A stretch of DNA of 64,000 bases, from positions 31,769 to 95,768 of the forward strand of contig JBCKUK010000001.1 in NCBI GenBank assembly GCA_038924905.1. The letters run 5' to 3'. A program made the position numbers and the translations under genes. Source of the DNA: JBCKUK01 sp038924905. GTDB lineage: Bacteria; Pseudomonadota; Gammaproteobacteria; Burkholderiales; Methylophilaceae. Of this stretch, positions 45,319 through 55,555 are shown piece after piece. Numbering within the stretch: position 1 is the first letter of the stretch; every line of letters begins with the position of its first letter. The notes under the pieces were generated by a model, which did no database searches, was not told where the DNA came from, and saw only the letters and a program-made list of their open reading frames with translations.

Positions 45319-46454
45319 GCTGCGTCCCCCGTTTCTATCTTTTTAAAATAGGCACGCAAAATATCGTGGTAGTGCGGGTCTGGCATGAGAAAGGCGTCAT
45401 GCCCATGTGCGGCGGTGACTTCGGCATAGCTTACGGATAATTCATTACCCAGCAACGCTTTGACTATCTCGCGCGAGCGAGTAGACGAAAAACGCCAATC
45501 ACTGGTGAATGAAACCACCAGGAAATTGGCTTTTGCCCCTGTCAGCGCGGCTGTTAAGTCACCATTGTATTCAAGCGCAAGATCAAAATAATCCAGCGCC
45601 CTCGTCATGCGCAAGTAGGTATTGGCATCAAACTCGCCAGCGAATTTATCACCTTGATAACGCAAGTAGGATTCCATCTCAAACTCAACATCAAAGCTGT
45701 ACTTGATTTTCCCGTCTTTTAGCTTGCGACCAAATTTTTCGCCCATGGCACCATCAGACAAATAGGTGATATGACCAAGCATGCGTGCAATACGCAGGCC
45801 GCGGCGTGGCACTACGCCATGGTTGTAGTAATAGCCATCATGAAACTCGGGGTCCGTCATAATTGCCTGGCGTGCAACTTCGTTAAACGCGATATTCTGC
45901 GCCGTGAGGTTAGGCGCAGCGGCAATGACCAGCGCATGACGTATGCGGTCAGGATAAGAAATTGTCCATTGCAAGGCTTGCATACCACCCAGGCTGCCGC
46001 CAATCACGGCCGCCAATTGTGGGATACCAAAATAGTCGGCGAGGCGTACTTGTGAGGCCACCCAGTCCTCGACCGTTACCACGGGGAAGGTCGCCCCCCA
46101 GGGCTTGTCTGTAGCCGGATTGGTGCTGGATGGCCCACTGCTGCCGTGGCAGCCGCCCAAATTGTTCAGGCCAATGACAAAAAACCGGTTGGTATCCAGC
46201 GGACGGCCCGGGCCAATAAGGTTGTCCCACCAGCCCGGATATTTGTCGTTCTCAGAGTATTTGCCAGCCACATGATGGTTGCCGGAAAGCGCGTGGCAAA
46301 CCATCACCGCATTCGATTTATCGGCATTCAGCTTGCCGTAAGTCTCATGGATGAGGTGAAACTGCGGCAGCACCACGCCACTTTTAAGCGTGAGAGGCTC
46401 GCTAAAGCGCGCAGTTTGAGCGGCAACAATGCCAACAGATGTGGATTCAGACAT
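45315..46454 (-). CDS. metX: Homoserine O-acyltransferase MetX
   Basis: 379 residues, alpha/beta hydrolase fold. Catalytic Ser in [14 protein letters not shown], Asp in the SFTSDWRFS region and His in [12 protein letters not shown]. It acylates homoserine as the first committed step of methionine synthesis; whether acetyl or succinyl is used cannot be decided by eye. It is paired with metW, and methionine is finished by MetH encoded at 4599. Divergent from the gamma-carbonic anhydrase gene with 21 bases between starts. Confidence 0.93.
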   Translation of the reverse strand: MSESTSVGIVAAQTARFSEPLTLKSGVVLPQFHLIHETYGKLNADKSNAVMVCHALSGNHHVAGKYSENDKYPGWWDNLIGPGRPLDTNRFFVIGLNNLGGCHGSSGPSSTNPATDKPWGATFPVVTVEDWVASQVRLADYFGIPQLAAVIGGSLGGMQALQWTISYPDRIRHALVIAAAPNLTAQNIAFNEVARQAIMTDPEFHDGYYYNHGVVPRRGLRIARMLGHITYLSDGAMGEKFGRKLKDGKIKYSFDVEFEMESYLRYQGDKFAGEFDANTYLRMTRALDYFDLALEYNGDLTAALTGAKANFLVVSFTSDWRFSSTRSREIVKALLGNELSVSYAEVTAAHGHDAFLMPDPHYHDILRAYFKKIETGDAA

Positions 46455-46475
46455 GCGCGGATTATACTACGGCTT

Positions 46476-47012
46476 ATGCCAGCCACTATCTCAGCTTACC
46501 TTGGTATTTCTCCGCAGTTGGGCAGCGGGGTTTACGTCCATCCAACGGCTTCGATAATAGGCGATGTCGTTCTAGGAGATGATGTCTCGGTGTGGCCGGG
46601 CAGCGTGATTCGCGGTGATGTGAACTATATTCGTATTGGCGCGGGCACTAACGTGCAGGATTTAAGCCTGCTGCATGTCAGCCATAAATCGAGCTGGGAT
46701 CCGGCAGGCGCGCCGCTGATTATCGGCAGCAATGTGACCATCGGCCACAAAGTCATTTTGCATGGCTGCACCATAGAAGATGAATGCCTGATTGGCATGG
46801 GCAGCATCATTATGGATAAGGTGACGGTGCAAAAGCATGTGCTCATTGCCGCCGGTAGCCTGGTGCCAGAGGGCAAGGTGCTGGAGAGTAGCCATCTTTA
46901 CATGGGCAGTCCGGCCAGGAAAATCCGGCCATTGACGCAAAAAGAGCTTGGACATTTTATGTATTCGGCAAAGCATTATATAAAACTAAAAAATAATTAT
47001 CTGGCCACTTGA
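46476..47012 (+). CDS. Gamma-carbonic anhydrase family protein
   Basis: 178 residues from the ATG at 46476. The much longer open frame beginning at 46146 is antisense to metX and is rejected. Left-handed beta-helix hexapeptide repeats run through the protein, with the metal histidines in LLHVSHKSSWD and NVTIGHKVILHGC. It ends in the helix typical of the YrdA/PaaY group (QKELGHFMYSAKHYIKLKNNY). Members bind zinc or iron as trimers; carbonic anhydrase activity is shown for only some. Confidence 0.9.
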   Translation: MPATISAYLGISPQLGSGVYVHPTASIIGDVVLGDDVSVWPGSVIRGDVNYIRIGAGTNVQDLSLLHVSHKSSWDPAGAPLIIGSNVTIGHKVILHGCTIEDECLIGMGSIIMDKVTVQKHVLIAAGSLVPEGKVLESSHLYMGSPARKIRPLTQKELGHFMYSAKHYIKLKNNYLAT

Positions 47013-47049
47013 TTGATGGCTGAATATGTTTGAGAGAGGAGCAATTCCA

Positions 47050-47460
47050 ATGAAAAAAATCGTTAAGTCGGATGCGCAATGGCAGCAGCAACTTACCGAT
47101 ATTCAATATGAAGTAACCCGCCATACTGCTACTGAGCGGCCTGGTACCGGCCAGTATGTCGATCATAATGAGGCCGGCATATACACCTGCGTTTGCTGCA
47201 ACACGCCGCTATTTGCATCCGACACCAAATTCGATGCAGGCTGCGGCTGGCCGAGCTACTTCAAGGCGCTCGATCCTGCCAATGTGCGAGAGGAGATTGA
47301 CAGCTCCTTAGGGATGATTCGCACCGAGGTGATTTGCAATGTGTGCGACGCGCATCTCGGCCATGTTTTCAATGATGGGCCGCCGCCGACCGGCCTGCGT
47401 TACTGTGTTAATTCTGCGTCGCTAAGTTTTGATCCCCTCAGCGATCTAAAGGCAAAATAG
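47050..47460 (+). CDS. msrB: Peptide-methionine (R)-S-oxide reductase
   Basis: 136 residues from the ATG at 47050, which has AGAGGAG upstream; an earlier in-frame ATG at 47026 lies before the ribosome site. Zinc cysteines are in CVCCNTPLF and [18 protein letters not shown] is the substrate pocket and RYCVNSASL carries the catalytic cysteine. It repairs methionine-R-sulfoxide in proteins. It follows the carbonic anhydrase gene by 37 bases. Confidence 0.95.
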   Translation: MKKIVKSDAQWQQQLTDIQYEVTRHTATERPGTGQYVDHNEAGIYTCVCCNTPLFASDTKFDAGCGWPSYFKALDPANVREEIDSSLGMIRTEVICNVCDAHLGHVFNDGPPPTGLRYCVNSASLSFDPLSDLKAK

Positions 47461-47485
47461 ATTCAACCGAATTCTGGAGAAAATT

Positions 47486-48574
47486 ATGCATTACCGATTA
47501 TTGGGCCAAACCGGCCTCTATGTATCCGAGCTGTGTCTTGGCACGATGACATTTGGCGCCAAAGGGTTCTGGGAAGTAATGGGCGGGCTGCAGCAGGACG
47601 CCGTCAACGCTCAGGTGAAGGAGGCTTTCGATTCCGGCATTAACTTCATCGATACAGCCAACGTCTATTCATTTGGCGAGTCCGAAAAACTCGTAGGCCA
47701 AGCCATCAAGACGCTTGGGCTGCCGCGTGATGAGCTCATTGTCGCAACCAAATCCACTGGCATCATGAATGAATTGCCGAATGGCCGCGGTCAGTCGCGG
47801 CACCATATTCTGAATGAGGTTGACGCCAGCCTGAAGCGGCTGCAGCTTGACCATATTGATCTCTACCAGCTCCACGGGTTTGATCCGCTCACACCATTTG
47901 AAGAGTCGCTCAGCACACTCAATGACTTGGTACGTTCGGGCAAGGTACGCTACATCGGCCTTTGCAACATGTCTGCCTGGCACATCATGAAAGCCCTGGC
48001 GATATCAGACAAGCGTAGCTGGGCGCGGTTTGAAAGCGTGCAGGCTTATTACACCATCGCCGGGCGCGATCTTGAGCGCGAAATCGTACCGTTCTTGCAG
48101 GATCAGAAACTCGGGCTGATGGTATGGAGTCCACTTGCTGGCGGCTTGCTTAGCGGTAAATTCTCGCCCGACGGCAAAGCACCGGATGGCGCAAGACGCG
48201 CCAGTTTCGATTTCCCCGTGGTTGACAAGGACAGGGCTTTCCGTTGCGTGGATGTCATGCGGCCGATTGCCGAACGGCTTCAGGTATCGGTAGCGCAAAT
48301 AGCGCTGGCCTGGCTGCTCAGTAAATCACATGTGAGTTCTGTCATTATCGGAGCCAAGTCTGTAGAGCAATTAAAGGACAATATTGCGGCTGTGAAAGTC
48401 GAGCTCAGCGAAGCAGACCTGAAGGCGCTGGATGAAGTCAGTCAGCTACCGCCGGAATATCCGGGCTGGATGCTGGCACTGCAGGGGGCTTATCGCGCCA
48501 AGCCGCCGGTCAAGGAAGAAGCTGACACAGAGTCACGCGCAAAATACCCGACAGATCCGCGATTGAAGAAATAG
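47486..48574 (+). CDS. Aldo/keto reductase
   Basis: 362 residues. The N-terminus MHYRLLGQTGLYVSELCLGTMTFGA and motifs GINFIDTANVYSFGESEKLVGQA, RHHILNEVDASLKRLQLDHIDLYQLHGFD and SSVIIGAKSVEQLKDNI show an AKR of the YajO/Tas type, using NADPH on an unknown carbonyl substrate. The catalytic Asp, Tyr, Lys and His are in place. The last 65 bases overlap the convergent prmC gene, so the C-terminal tail may have been extended by loss of an earlier stop. Confidence 0.9.
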   Translation: MHYRLLGQTGLYVSELCLGTMTFGAKGFWEVMGGLQQDAVNAQVKEAFDSGINFIDTANVYSFGESEKLVGQAIKTLGLPRDELIVATKSTGIMNELPNGRGQSRHHILNEVDASLKRLQLDHIDLYQLHGFDPLTPFEESLSTLNDLVRSGKVRYIGLCNMSAWHIMKALAISDKRSWARFESVQAYYTIAGRDLEREIVPFLQDQKLGLMVWSPLAGGLLSGKFSPDGKAPDGARRASFDFPVVDKDRAFRCVDVMRPIAERLQVSVAQIALAWLLSKSHVSSVIIGAKSVEQLKDNIAAVKVELSEADLKALDEVSQLPPEYPGWMLALQGAYRAKPPVKEEADTESRAKYPTDPRLKK

Positions 48575-49361
48575 ATTTAAAACCAGCGTTTTCCATTAAC
48601 CCTGCAACTTTTTCTGCTTGATCATAACCATGCTCAAGCATGAGCCAGCCTTGCGGGTTAAGGTATTCTGGGGCAGCTTGAATAATCTTGCGAATGTCGT
48701 CCAGGCCGTCCTTGCCAGAGGCCAGCGCAGCCCTAGGCTCAAAACGCAAATCGCCCTGGCTAAGGTGTTCGTCCTGCTCGGCAATATAGGGCGGGTTGCT
48801 CACGATCACATCAAAAGTTTGTCCAGCAAGCGCACTAAACCAGTCGCTCAATACAAATTGCACATTGTCTGCATTGAGCTTCTTTGCGTTGGCTTGGGCA
48901 ACAGCGAGCGCGGCAACTGACTGATCTGTAGCGGTGACTTGTGCCTGTGGCCTTTCGGTAGAGATGGCGATGGCGATAGCTCCGGTGCCGGTGCCAAGGT
49001 CCAAAACCTTGCAGGGCTTGTCGAAAGGAATTTGTTTTAACGCGGCATCACCCAGAGTTTCGGTATCCGCTCGCGGAATCAGCGTATCCGGCGTGACGAT
49101 AAAATCCAGCCCATAAAATTCGCGCTTGCCGAGTATATAGGCGATGGGTTCGCCATTCAAACGGCGCTTAAGTAATTCCTCAAAAGCCGCATGGATATTG
49201 GGCTGAATGGCATCATTTTCATGTGCTAAAAGCCAGGCACGGTTTACGTTTAAAGCGGTTTGCAAGAGCCGCTGCGCTTCAAGCTTTGCCTCGTGAGTAT
49301 CCAAACCCAATTCGGCTGATATTTGTTTTTGCGCTTCTATGCAGGCACTGCGGATAATCAT
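48510..49361 (-). CDS. prmC: Release factor glutamine N5-methyltransferase
   Basis: 283 residues from the ATG at 49361; an earlier in-frame start at 49382 would lie inside the repeat element at 49381-49500. It methylates the glutamine of the GGQ motif of RF1 and RF2. Motifs are AYILGKREFYGLDFIVTPDTLIPRADTE, LDLGTGTGAIAIAI and the catalytic NPPYI. It is separated from prfA by the 120-bp palindromic-arm element. It overlaps the convergent aldo/keto reductase gene by 65 bases. Confidence 0.94.
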   Translation of the reverse strand: MIIRSACIEAQKQISAELGLDTHEAKLEAQRLLQTALNVNRAWLLAHENDAIQPNIHAAFEELLKRRLNGEPIAYILGKREFYGLDFIVTPDTLIPRADTETLGDAALKQIPFDKPCKVLDLGTGTGAIAIAISTERPQAQVTATDQSVAALAVAQANAKKLNADNVQFVLSDWFSALAGQTFDVIVSNPPYIAEQDEHLSQGDLRFEPRAALASGKDGLDDIRKIIQAAPEYLNPQGWLMLEHGYDQAEKVAGLMENAGFKSISSIADLSGILRVTLCQLLP

Positions 49362-49380
49362 AATAGACTGGGAAAACCTC

Positions 49381-49500
49381 AAAATTTAAAATTCTAAGCG
49401 AGACAAGGCGCGAGTAAATTTTAAGTGCGCCGCATATGTTTTGATATGTAAGCAATTTAAATTTATGAGCAACGAAGTATCGCGACGGAGTTTAAATTTT
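49381..49500 (+). repeat. Palindromic-arm element (copy 2)
   Basis: 120 bp filling the gap between prfA and prmC. Perfect 10-base arms AAAATTTAAA (49381-49390) and TTTAAATTTT (49491-49500). The interior has GCGAGACAAGGCGCGAG, a central dyad CATAT-GTTTTG-ATATG (49432-49448) and GAGCAACGAAGTATCGC. The same motif order and nearly the same spacing are found in the element inside metH, but with quite different arms. Confidence 0.6.
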
Positions 49501-49503
49501 GAT

Positions 49504-50586
49504 TTAGTTGTCTTCACCCAAGCTCGCCAGCAAATCAGCCTGGTATTCCGCAGACAGCGCGTTAATCAGCTCATCCATATCGCCCTCGGTAATTGCCTCA
49601 ATCTTGTACAGCGTGAGGTTGATGCGATGGTCGGTGATGCGCCCCTGCGGATAGTTGTAGGTGCGAATGCGCTCAGAGCGGTCGCCACTACCAATCAGCG
49701 ATTTACGTTCTGAAGCGATCTTGGATTGCTGTTCGCTCACTTGTGCAGCCTTGATACGTGCCGCCAGCACGCCCATCGCCTGTGCCTTGTTCTTGTGTTG
49801 CGAGCGGTCATCCTGGCACTCCACCACGATGCCCGTCGGCAGGTGGGTGATGCGCACAGCAGAATCGGTCTTGTTGATGTGCTGCCCGCCTGCCCCGCTG
49901 GCACGATAAGTATCAATGCGGATTTCAGCCGGGTTAATGGTCACGTCACTCACTTCATCGACCTCCGGCAACACCGCTACGGTGCAGGCTGAGGTATGGA
50001 TACGGCCTTGGGTTTCGGTATCCGGCACGCGCTGCACACGGTGGCCGCCTGATTCAAATTTCAGTTTTGAATAAGCGCCCTGACCTATGACTTTGGCAAT
50101 GATTTCCTTGTAGCCGCCAACTTCCGATGGGCTGGTGGAAACGATCTCGACCTTCCAGCGCTGGCGCTCTACATATCTTGAATACATGCGGAACAAGTCG
50201 CCGGCAAATAGCGCCGATTCATCGCCGCCAGTACCAGCGCGGATTTCCAGGAAGATGTTGCGCTCGTCATTGGGGTCTTTCGGCAGCAGCAGTTTTTGCA
50301 GCTCAGCCTCGATGGCTTCCAGCTGAGATTTGCCGGATTCTATTTCATCCTGCGCAAAGTCCTTCATTTCCGGGTCGGAGAGCATGCCCTGCGCATCTTT
50401 GATATCGGCTTCGCACTTTTCAAAAGCGCGATATTGCTCGACGATAGGCGTGATTTCCGAATGCTCGCGCGATAACTTGCGATAGTTATCCATATTGCTG
50501 GTGGCGTCTTCCGTGCTCAGCAGGCGATTAAGTTCATCCAGGCGCTCGCTCAAGGTGGCGAGCTTTTTTATCATCGAGGGTTTCAT
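49504..50586 (-). CDS. prfA: Peptide chain release factor 1
   Basis: 360 residues, full length. Domain motif [24 protein letters not shown] contains GGQ, the peptidyl-tRNA hydrolysis motif; the codon-recognition region lies near RVQRVPDTE. It terminates translation at UAA and UAG. It follows hemA by 11 bases, the classical hemA-prfA-prmC operon. Having RF1 present argues against recoding of the TAG in the DUF1223 gene. Confidence 0.97.
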   Translation of the reverse strand: MKPSMIKKLATLSERLDELNRLLSTEDATSNMDNYRKLSREHSEITPIVEQYRAFEKCEADIKDAQGMLSDPEMKDFAQDEIESGKSQLEAIEAELQKLLLPKDPNDERNIFLEIRAGTGGDESALFAGDLFRMYSRYVERQRWKVEIVSTSPSEVGGYKEIIAKVIGQGAYSKLKFESGGHRVQRVPDTETQGRIHTSACTVAVLPEVDEVSDVTINPAEIRIDTYRASGAGGQHINKTDSAVRITHLPTGIVVECQDDRSQHKNKAQAMGVLAARIKAAQVSEQQSKIASERKSLIGSGDRSERIRTYNYPQGRITDHRINLTLYKIEAITEGDMDELINALSAEYQADLLASLGEDN

Positions 50587-50597
50587 TGCGAATTTAC

Positions 50598-51845
50598 TTA
50601 TTCTTGGATTTGGTAAAGCTGGCGCAGCAGTGCTTCCAGTTGCGCCTTATCGCCGCCAATGCTGTTGTTAAGTGCGTGGCTGGGGCCATGCAGGAGTTTA
50701 TTGGTGAGCGCATTGCTGAGCGCTTCGATGACTGCGGCAGGGTCTTCGCCACGCGCCAGCATTTTTTGTGCTTTTTCCAATTCGCTGCGCCGCAGATTTT
50801 CGGCCTGGTCGCGCAAGGCGCGAATGGCAGGCACCGCATCGCGCGTTTTAAGCCAGTGCATAAAGTTGTCAACGCGCACAGCGATAATCGCTTCCGCCTC
50901 GGCAGCTGCTTCCTGCCGGTTGCCCAAGCCTTCCTGCACCACTTGCGCGAGGTCGTCCACGGTGTAGAGAAACACATCATCAAGCTCACCCGCTTCAGGT
51001 TCAATGTCACGCGGCACAGCTAAATCCACCATAAACATCGGGCGGTGCTTACGTGCCTTGATAGCACGTTCCACCATGCCCAGACCGACGATGGGCAACT
51101 GACTGGCGGTTGAAGTCACCACGATGTCGAACTCGGAAAGGCGCTCAGGCAAATCGGACAGTAGAATCGCTGTGCCCCCGACTTTTTTGGCCAGCTCTTC
51201 GCCACGCTCCAGCGTACGGTTGGCGACGGTAATGGATATGGGTTTTTGCGCAGCAAAGTGGTGGGCGCAAAGCTCAATCACTTCTCCTGCGCCAATGAAT
51301 AACACTTTTTGGCTTTCCAAACTGCCAAAGATGCGCTGCGCCAACCTCACCGAAGCGGCGGCCATAGACAAGGAGCTGGCGCCGATGTCTGTGGTTGAAC
51401 GCACTTCTTTGGCCACGGCAAATGTACGTTGAAATAGCTTGTGCAGCAGCGTGCCCAGCGTGCCTGCATGCTCAGCGATTTTTACCGCCTGTTTGAACTG
51501 CCCTAGAATCTGGGGTTCTCCCAGCACCATGGAATCCAGTCCGGCGGCAACGCGAAAAGCGTGTTTGACGGCATCCTGCTGCGGCAAGGTATAGATAAAA
51601 GGCTGAATTTTTTGCGGCTGCAACTTGTGGTATTGCGCCAGCCAATTGAGCGCAGTCTGCGGATTCTCCGTGCGGCAATAAAGCTCGGTGCGGTTGCAGG
51701 TAGACAGAATCGCCGCTTCTTCTATACCGTGCGCGGTCAAGTCGCGAAGCGCATGCCCCAGATTTTCGTTCTGGAAGGCAACATGTTCGCGAATGGAAAT
51801 GGGGGCGGTGGTGTGGTTAACACCGACGGTATAAAGATGATGCAT
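50598..51845 (-). CDS. hemA: Glutamyl-tRNA reductase
   Basis: 415 residues from the ATG at 51845 ([24 protein letters not shown], the conserved start); the open frame extends 7 codons further. The catalytic cysteine is in [17 protein letters not shown] domain [17 protein letters not shown], and a C-terminal dimerisation helix domain. It reduces Glu-tRNA to glutamate-1-semialdehyde, the first step of C5-pathway haem synthesis; hemB lies further along the window. Divergent from rpe. Confidence 0.96.
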   Translation of the reverse strand: MHHLYTVGVNHTTAPISIREHVAFQNENLGHALRDLTAHGIEEAAILSTCNRTELYCRTENPQTALNWLAQYHKLQPQKIQPFIYTLPQQDAVKHAFRVAAGLDSMVLGEPQILGQFKQAVKIAEHAGTLGTLLHKLFQRTFAVAKEVRSTTDIGASSLSMAAASVRLAQRIFGSLESQKVLFIGAGEVIELCAHHFAAQKPISITVANRTLERGEELAKKVGGTAILLSDLPERLSEFDIVVTSTASQLPIVGLGMVERAIKARKHRPMFMVDLAVPRDIEPEAGELDDVFLYTVDDLAQVVQEGLGNRQEAAAEAEAIIAVRVDNFMHWLKTRDAVPAIRALRDQAENLRRSELEKAQKMLARGEDPAAVIEALSNALTNKLLHGPSHALNNSIGGDKAQLEALLRQLYQIQE

Positions 51846-51965
51846 TTCGTAATTTTCCAGTATCACAGCAGCATAAGCAACATTAACAACGCATGACTAT
51901 GTGATTTAGAGTTTAATTGCGGTTAAAATACCTTCTTTATTATTGCGTAACCCAGAGTAAATATC

Positions 51966-52673
51966 ATGGCTAAAACTTACAGAATTGCACCGAGCATCCT
52001 TTCCGCCAACTTTGCCAAGCTTGGCCAAGAGATTGATGATGTGATTTCATCTGGCACCGATATCGTCCATTTTGACGTCATGGATAACCATTACGTTCCG
52101 AATCTAACCATAGGCCCATTGGTGTGCGAGGCGATTCGTGAAACTGCAAAGCGCGTGGACGGCATTATTGACGTGCACTTGATGGTAAAGCCAGTGGATC
52201 GCATTATTCCCGACTTCGCGAAAGCGGGTGCAAATATTATTACGTTTCACCCGGAAGCTTCAGACCATATTGATAGAAGTTTGAGTTTGGTGAGAGATTC
52301 GGGCTGTAAGTCTGGCTTGGTATTTAACCCAGCCACACCACTACATTATTTAGACCACGTGATGGACAAAGTAGATATGGTGCTCTTGATGTCAGTCAAC
52401 CCGGGCTTTGGTGGACAGAAATTTATTCCTGAGACGCTCAATAAACTAAAGCTTGCGCGTGCAAGAATTGATGCTTACATGAAAGCCTCTGGCCGCGAAG
52501 TCTGGCTGGAAGTGGATGGCGGCGTGAATGCACAAAATATTGCCGAAATCGCCAGAGCTGGCGCTGATACGTTCGTAGCGGGTAATGCGATTTTCACACA
52601 AGGTAATGACTCTGACAAAAATCGCTATAACACCATTGTTAGTGTGCTGCGCGCCGAGCTAGCCAAGGCCTGA
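51966..52673 (+). CDS. rpe: Ribulose-phosphate 3-epimerase
   Basis: 235 residues, TIM barrel. Motifs are [67 protein letters not shown] and VDGGVN. It interconverts ribulose- and xylulose-5-phosphate in the pentose phosphate or Calvin cycle. The stop shares a base with the gph start. First gene of the rpe-gph-trp run. Confidence 0.96.
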   Translation: MAKTYRIAPSILSANFAKLGQEIDDVISSGTDIVHFDVMDNHYVPNLTIGPLVCEAIRETAKRVDGIIDVHLMVKPVDRIIPDFAKAGANIITFHPEASDHIDRSLSLVRDSGCKSGLVFNPATPLHYLDHVMDKVDMVLLMSVNPGFGGQKFIPETLNKLKLARARIDAYMKASGREVWLEVDGGVNAQNIAEIARAGADTFVAGNAIFTQGNDSDKNRYNTIVSVLRAELAKA

Positions 52674-53368
52674 TGGCACTTAAAGCGGGCTTGTTCCCGC
52701 TCGCGATAAAAGCGGTAGTGATCGATCTGGACGGTACATTGTTGGATACCGCACCGGACTTGGCTGAAGCCGCTAACCGTATGCTGGCCGAAATGCGGCT
52801 ACCGGTTATCGAAGAAGCGTTGGTAAAAACCTATATTGGCAATGGTGTAGGCAGACTGATCAAGCGGGTGTTGACGCGCGACATGAATGCAGAGCCCGAT
52901 GAAGCTTTGTTCGCAAAGGCACAGCCTATCTATGAGAAGCACTATGCTGAGGTGGTCAGCCTGAATAGCCGCCCTTATGCTGGCGTGGTTGATGGGCTGG
53001 ATGCATTGAAGCAGGCGGGCTATCGGCTGGCATGCATTACCAATAAGGCAGAAAAATTTACGCTGCCGCTGTTAAAAGACACAGGGCTTGCTGATTACTT
53101 TGAGCTGATTTTATCCGGCGATACGTTGCCCAAAAAGAAGCCCGATCCTATGCCTTTGTTTCATGTATGCGAAAAATTTGGCGTAAAGCCGAATGAATTG
53201 CTGTTGATTGGCGATTCGCTCAACGATACACAGGCTGCGCGCGCCGCAGGTTGTTATGTATTTTGTATGCCTTACGGCTATAATCGCGGGCAAAATGTAA
53301 GTGAACTGGATTTGGATGCAGTAGTTGATACATTGGTTGATGCGGCAAATTTGATTATTAAAACTTAA
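52673..53368 (+). CDS. gph: Phosphoglycolate phosphatase
   Basis: 231 residues, HAD superfamily. The nucleophile motif is VVIDLDGTLLDTAPDL, motif II ACITNKAE, motif III Lys in KKKPDPMPLFH, and motif IV LLIGDSLNDTQAARAAG. It removes the phosphate of 2-phosphoglycolate. The start overlaps rpe by one base. A putative trp leader peptide begins right behind the stop. Confidence 0.93.
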   Translation: MALKAGLFPLAIKAVVIDLDGTLLDTAPDLAEAANRMLAEMRLPVIEEALVKTYIGNGVGRLIKRVLTRDMNAEPDEALFAKAQPIYEKHYAEVVSLNSRPYAGVVDGLDALKQAGYRLACITNKAEKFTLPLLKDTGLADYFELILSGDTLPKKKPDPMPLFHVCEKFGVKPNELLLIGDSLNDTQAARAAGCYVFCMPYGYNRGQNVSELDLDAVVDTLVDAANLIIKT

Positions 53369-53369
53369 A

Positions 53370-53417
53370 ATGATGAACCTCAAACTTCATAGTTGGCGAT
53401 GGTGGCTCCAGTCCTAA
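53370..53417 (+). CDS. trpL: Tryptophan-rich leader peptide (trpL) of the trp operon
   Basis: A 15-residue open frame, MMNLKLHSWRWWLQS, starts 2 bases after the gph stop and ends 66 bases before the trpE ATG. Three of its codons are TGG within a stretch of four, which is not expected by chance at this place. No strong ribosome site is seen, so it may be translated by coupling to gph. A hairpin follows. This is the arrangement of a ribosome-mediated trp attenuator. Confidence 0.7.
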   Translation: MMNLKLHSWRWWLQS

Positions 53418-53451
53418 CCAGACAGGCGTAGCCATGCGCGTGCGTGGCTGC
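53398..53451 (+). promoter_or_regulatory. Putative trp attenuator hairpins
   Basis: Ten base pairs (53428-53437 with 53442-53451, loop GCGT) form a stem after the leader peptide. The 5' arm, AGCCA at 53430-53434, can instead pair with TGGCT at 53403-53407 within the leader, giving a competing structure. No T-tract follows the main stem, so it is not a standard intrinsic terminator; control could act on trpE translation or through Rho. Confidence 0.5.
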
Positions 53452-53482
53452 TCATCGCACACTTTAAGAATTGAGGATTTTC

Positions 53483-54973
53483 ATGCTGCAAACGATTAAC
53501 CAACAAGAATTTGAAGCCCTGGTCAGTCAGGGTTTCAACCGTATTCCATTAGTGGTCGAGACCTTCGCTGATCTCGATACGCCACTATCACTTTACCTCA
53601 AGCTCGCCAATCAGCCTTGCTCTTATCTGCTGGAATCTGTGCAAGGCGGTGAACGCTTCGGGCGCTATTCCATCATAGGCCTGCCAGCCAAAACCCGCAT
53701 TGTTGCTTATGGCCGCAATGTACAGGTGTTGCAAGGCGATGTGGTCATTGAATCTGCCGATGATGTTAATCCACTGGATTTTGTGCAAGCCTATCAGGCG
53801 CGATATAAAACCCCGCCATATAAAGGCCTGCCACGTTTTACCGGGGGCTTGACGGGCTATTTTGGCTATGAAACGGTGCGCTATATCGAACGTAGATTGG
53901 CTGCTACCGAGAAACCGGATGCAATAGGCACACCCGATGTTTTGCTGATGCTGTCAGAAGAGCTGGCGGTGGTGGACAATCTCTCCGGTAAGCTCTATTT
54001 CATTGTCTATGCAAACCCTGCCGAAACCGATGCCTACAACACAGCGCGGGCAAGATTGCGTGAGCTGATTGGGCAATTAAGAAAATCTGTGGCCATTCCG
54101 CGAGCGCAAGAGACGCAGCCTAGCGTGGCCACCTCCGAGTTTGGCGAAGCAGGCTTCAAGGCCGCAGTAGAAAAAGCCAAGCAATACATTTTTGATGGCG
54201 ACATCATGCAGGTGGTATTGTCACAGCGCATATCCCAGCCTTTTGCGGCGCCACCATTGTCGCTGTATCGCGCCCTACGCAGCCTTAATCCATCGCCCTA
54301 CATGTTTTATTACGATATGGGCGATCATCATGTGGTTGGCGCTTCACCGGAGATTTTGGTGCGACTGGAAAATGATACCGTCACCCTGAGACCGATTGCC
54401 GGTACACGGCCGCGCGGCAAAACCCGCGAAGAAGACTTGGCGCTGGCAGAAGAATTGCTGGCCGACCCTAAAGAGCGCGCCGAGCATGTGCAGCTGATGG
54501 ATCTGGGTCGCAACGATGTTGGCCGTGTGGCGCAAACCGGCACGGTCAAGGTCACCGATAATATGTTGATCGAGCGCTATTCGCACGTGATGCATATCGT
54601 CTCCAATGTTGAAGGCAAACTTAAGCCTGGCATGGATGCGGTAGACGTGCTCAAGGCCACCTTTCCCGCCGGGACAGTGAGCGGCGCCCCTAAAGTGCGC
54701 GCGATGGAAATCATTGATGAACTGGAGCCGACCAAGCGCGGAATCTATGCCGGTGCAGTCGGCTACCTGGGGTTTAATGGCGACATGGATGTTGCAATTG
54801 CAATCAGGACTGCGGTGGTCAAAAACAACATGCTCTATGTGCAGGCAGGGGCGGGCATTGTGGCGGATTCTGTACCCGACAATGAGTGGATTGAAACGCA
54901 AAATAAAGCCAGAGCCGTGCTACGTGCGGCCGAGATGGTGCAAGCCGGTCTCGATGACCAAGTTGAGGACTAG
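53483..54973 (+). CDS. trpE: Anthranilate synthase component I
   Basis: 496 residues from the ATG at 53483, which has GAGGA six bases before it (the open frame opens 4 codons earlier at a poor start). It makes anthranilate from chorismate. The tryptophan feedback motif [16 protein letters not shown] is present, and the active core shows [35 protein letters not shown] and [19 protein letters not shown]. First structural gene of the trpEGDC operon, behind the putative leader. Confidence 0.97.
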   Translation: MLQTINQQEFEALVSQGFNRIPLVVETFADLDTPLSLYLKLANQPCSYLLESVQGGERFGRYSIIGLPAKTRIVAYGRNVQVLQGDVVIESADDVNPLDFVQAYQARYKTPPYKGLPRFTGGLTGYFGYETVRYIERRLAATEKPDAIGTPDVLLMLSEELAVVDNLSGKLYFIVYANPAETDAYNTARARLRELIGQLRKSVAIPRAQETQPSVATSEFGEAGFKAAVEKAKQYIFDGDIMQVVLSQRISQPFAAPPLSLYRALRSLNPSPYMFYYDMGDHHVVGASPEILVRLENDTVTLRPIAGTRPRGKTREEDLALAEELLADPKERAEHVQLMDLGRNDVGRVAQTGTVKVTDNMLIERYSHVMHIVSNVEGKLKPGMDAVDVLKATFPAGTVSGAPKVRAMEIIDELEPTKRGIYAGAVGYLGFNGDMDVAIAIRTAVVKNNMLYVQAGAGIVADSVPDNEWIETQNKARAVLRAAEMVQAGLDDQVED

Positions 54974-54981
54974 GAGAAAAC

Positions 54982-55545
54982 ATGCTACTGATGATTGATA
55001 ATTACGACTCCTTCACCTACAACCTGGTGCAGTATTTGGGTGAGCTCGGCCAGGATGTGCGCGTGTTCCGCAATGATGAAATTGACCTGGCTAAAGTGGC
55101 GGAACTTAAGCCGCGCCACATCGTTATTTCGCCTGGCCCTTGCACGCCGAATGAGGCAGGAATTTCGGTGCCCTTGATTAATGAGTTTGCCGGCAAGATT
55201 CCCATTCTCGGCGTCTGTCTGGGTCACCAGAGCATAGGCCAAGCCTTTGGCGGCCATATTGTTCATGCCAAACAATTGATGCACGGCAAGACTTCGCTGA
55301 TTCACCATAACAATGCTGGCGTGTTCAAGGGACTGCCCAATCCCTACACCGCTACGCGCTATCATTCACTGGTGATTGAACGTGAAACCCTGCCTGATTG
55401 TTTGGAGATTACTGCCTGGACGGACGATGACGAGATCATGGGTGTGCGCCATAAAACACTGCCGGTTGAAGGCGTGCAGTTTCATCCGGAATCTATCCTG
55501 ACTGAGTATGGGCACGAGTTGCTGGACAATTTTCTGAAGTTCTGA
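54982..55545 (+). CDS. trpG: Anthranilate synthase component II (glutamine amidotransferase)
   Basis: 187 residues. Class I glutaminase with the cysteine in [17 protein letters not shown] and the His-Glu pair in [13 protein letters not shown]. It supplies ammonia to TrpE and may also serve aminodeoxychorismate synthase. AGGAG stands upstream of the ATG, 8 bases after trpE. Confidence 0.95.
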   Translation: MLLMIDNYDSFTYNLVQYLGELGQDVRVFRNDEIDLAKVAELKPRHIVISPGPCTPNEAGISVPLINEFAGKIPILGVCLGHQSIGQAFGGHIVHAKQLMHGKTSLIHHNNAGVFKGLPNPYTATRYHSLVIERETLPDCLEITAWTDDDEIMGVRHKTLPVEGVQFHPESILTEYGHELLDNFLKF

Positions 55546-55555
55546 AGGCCTATTG

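Noticed and set aside
46146..46475. N-terminal extension of the gamma-carbonic anhydrase frame
   Set aside because: It is antisense to metX; the conserved protein begins at the ATG at 46476.
49441..49713. Small plus-strand open frame over the repeat and the prfA end
   Set aside because: It reads through the palindromic-arm element and the complement of prfA, with no family features.
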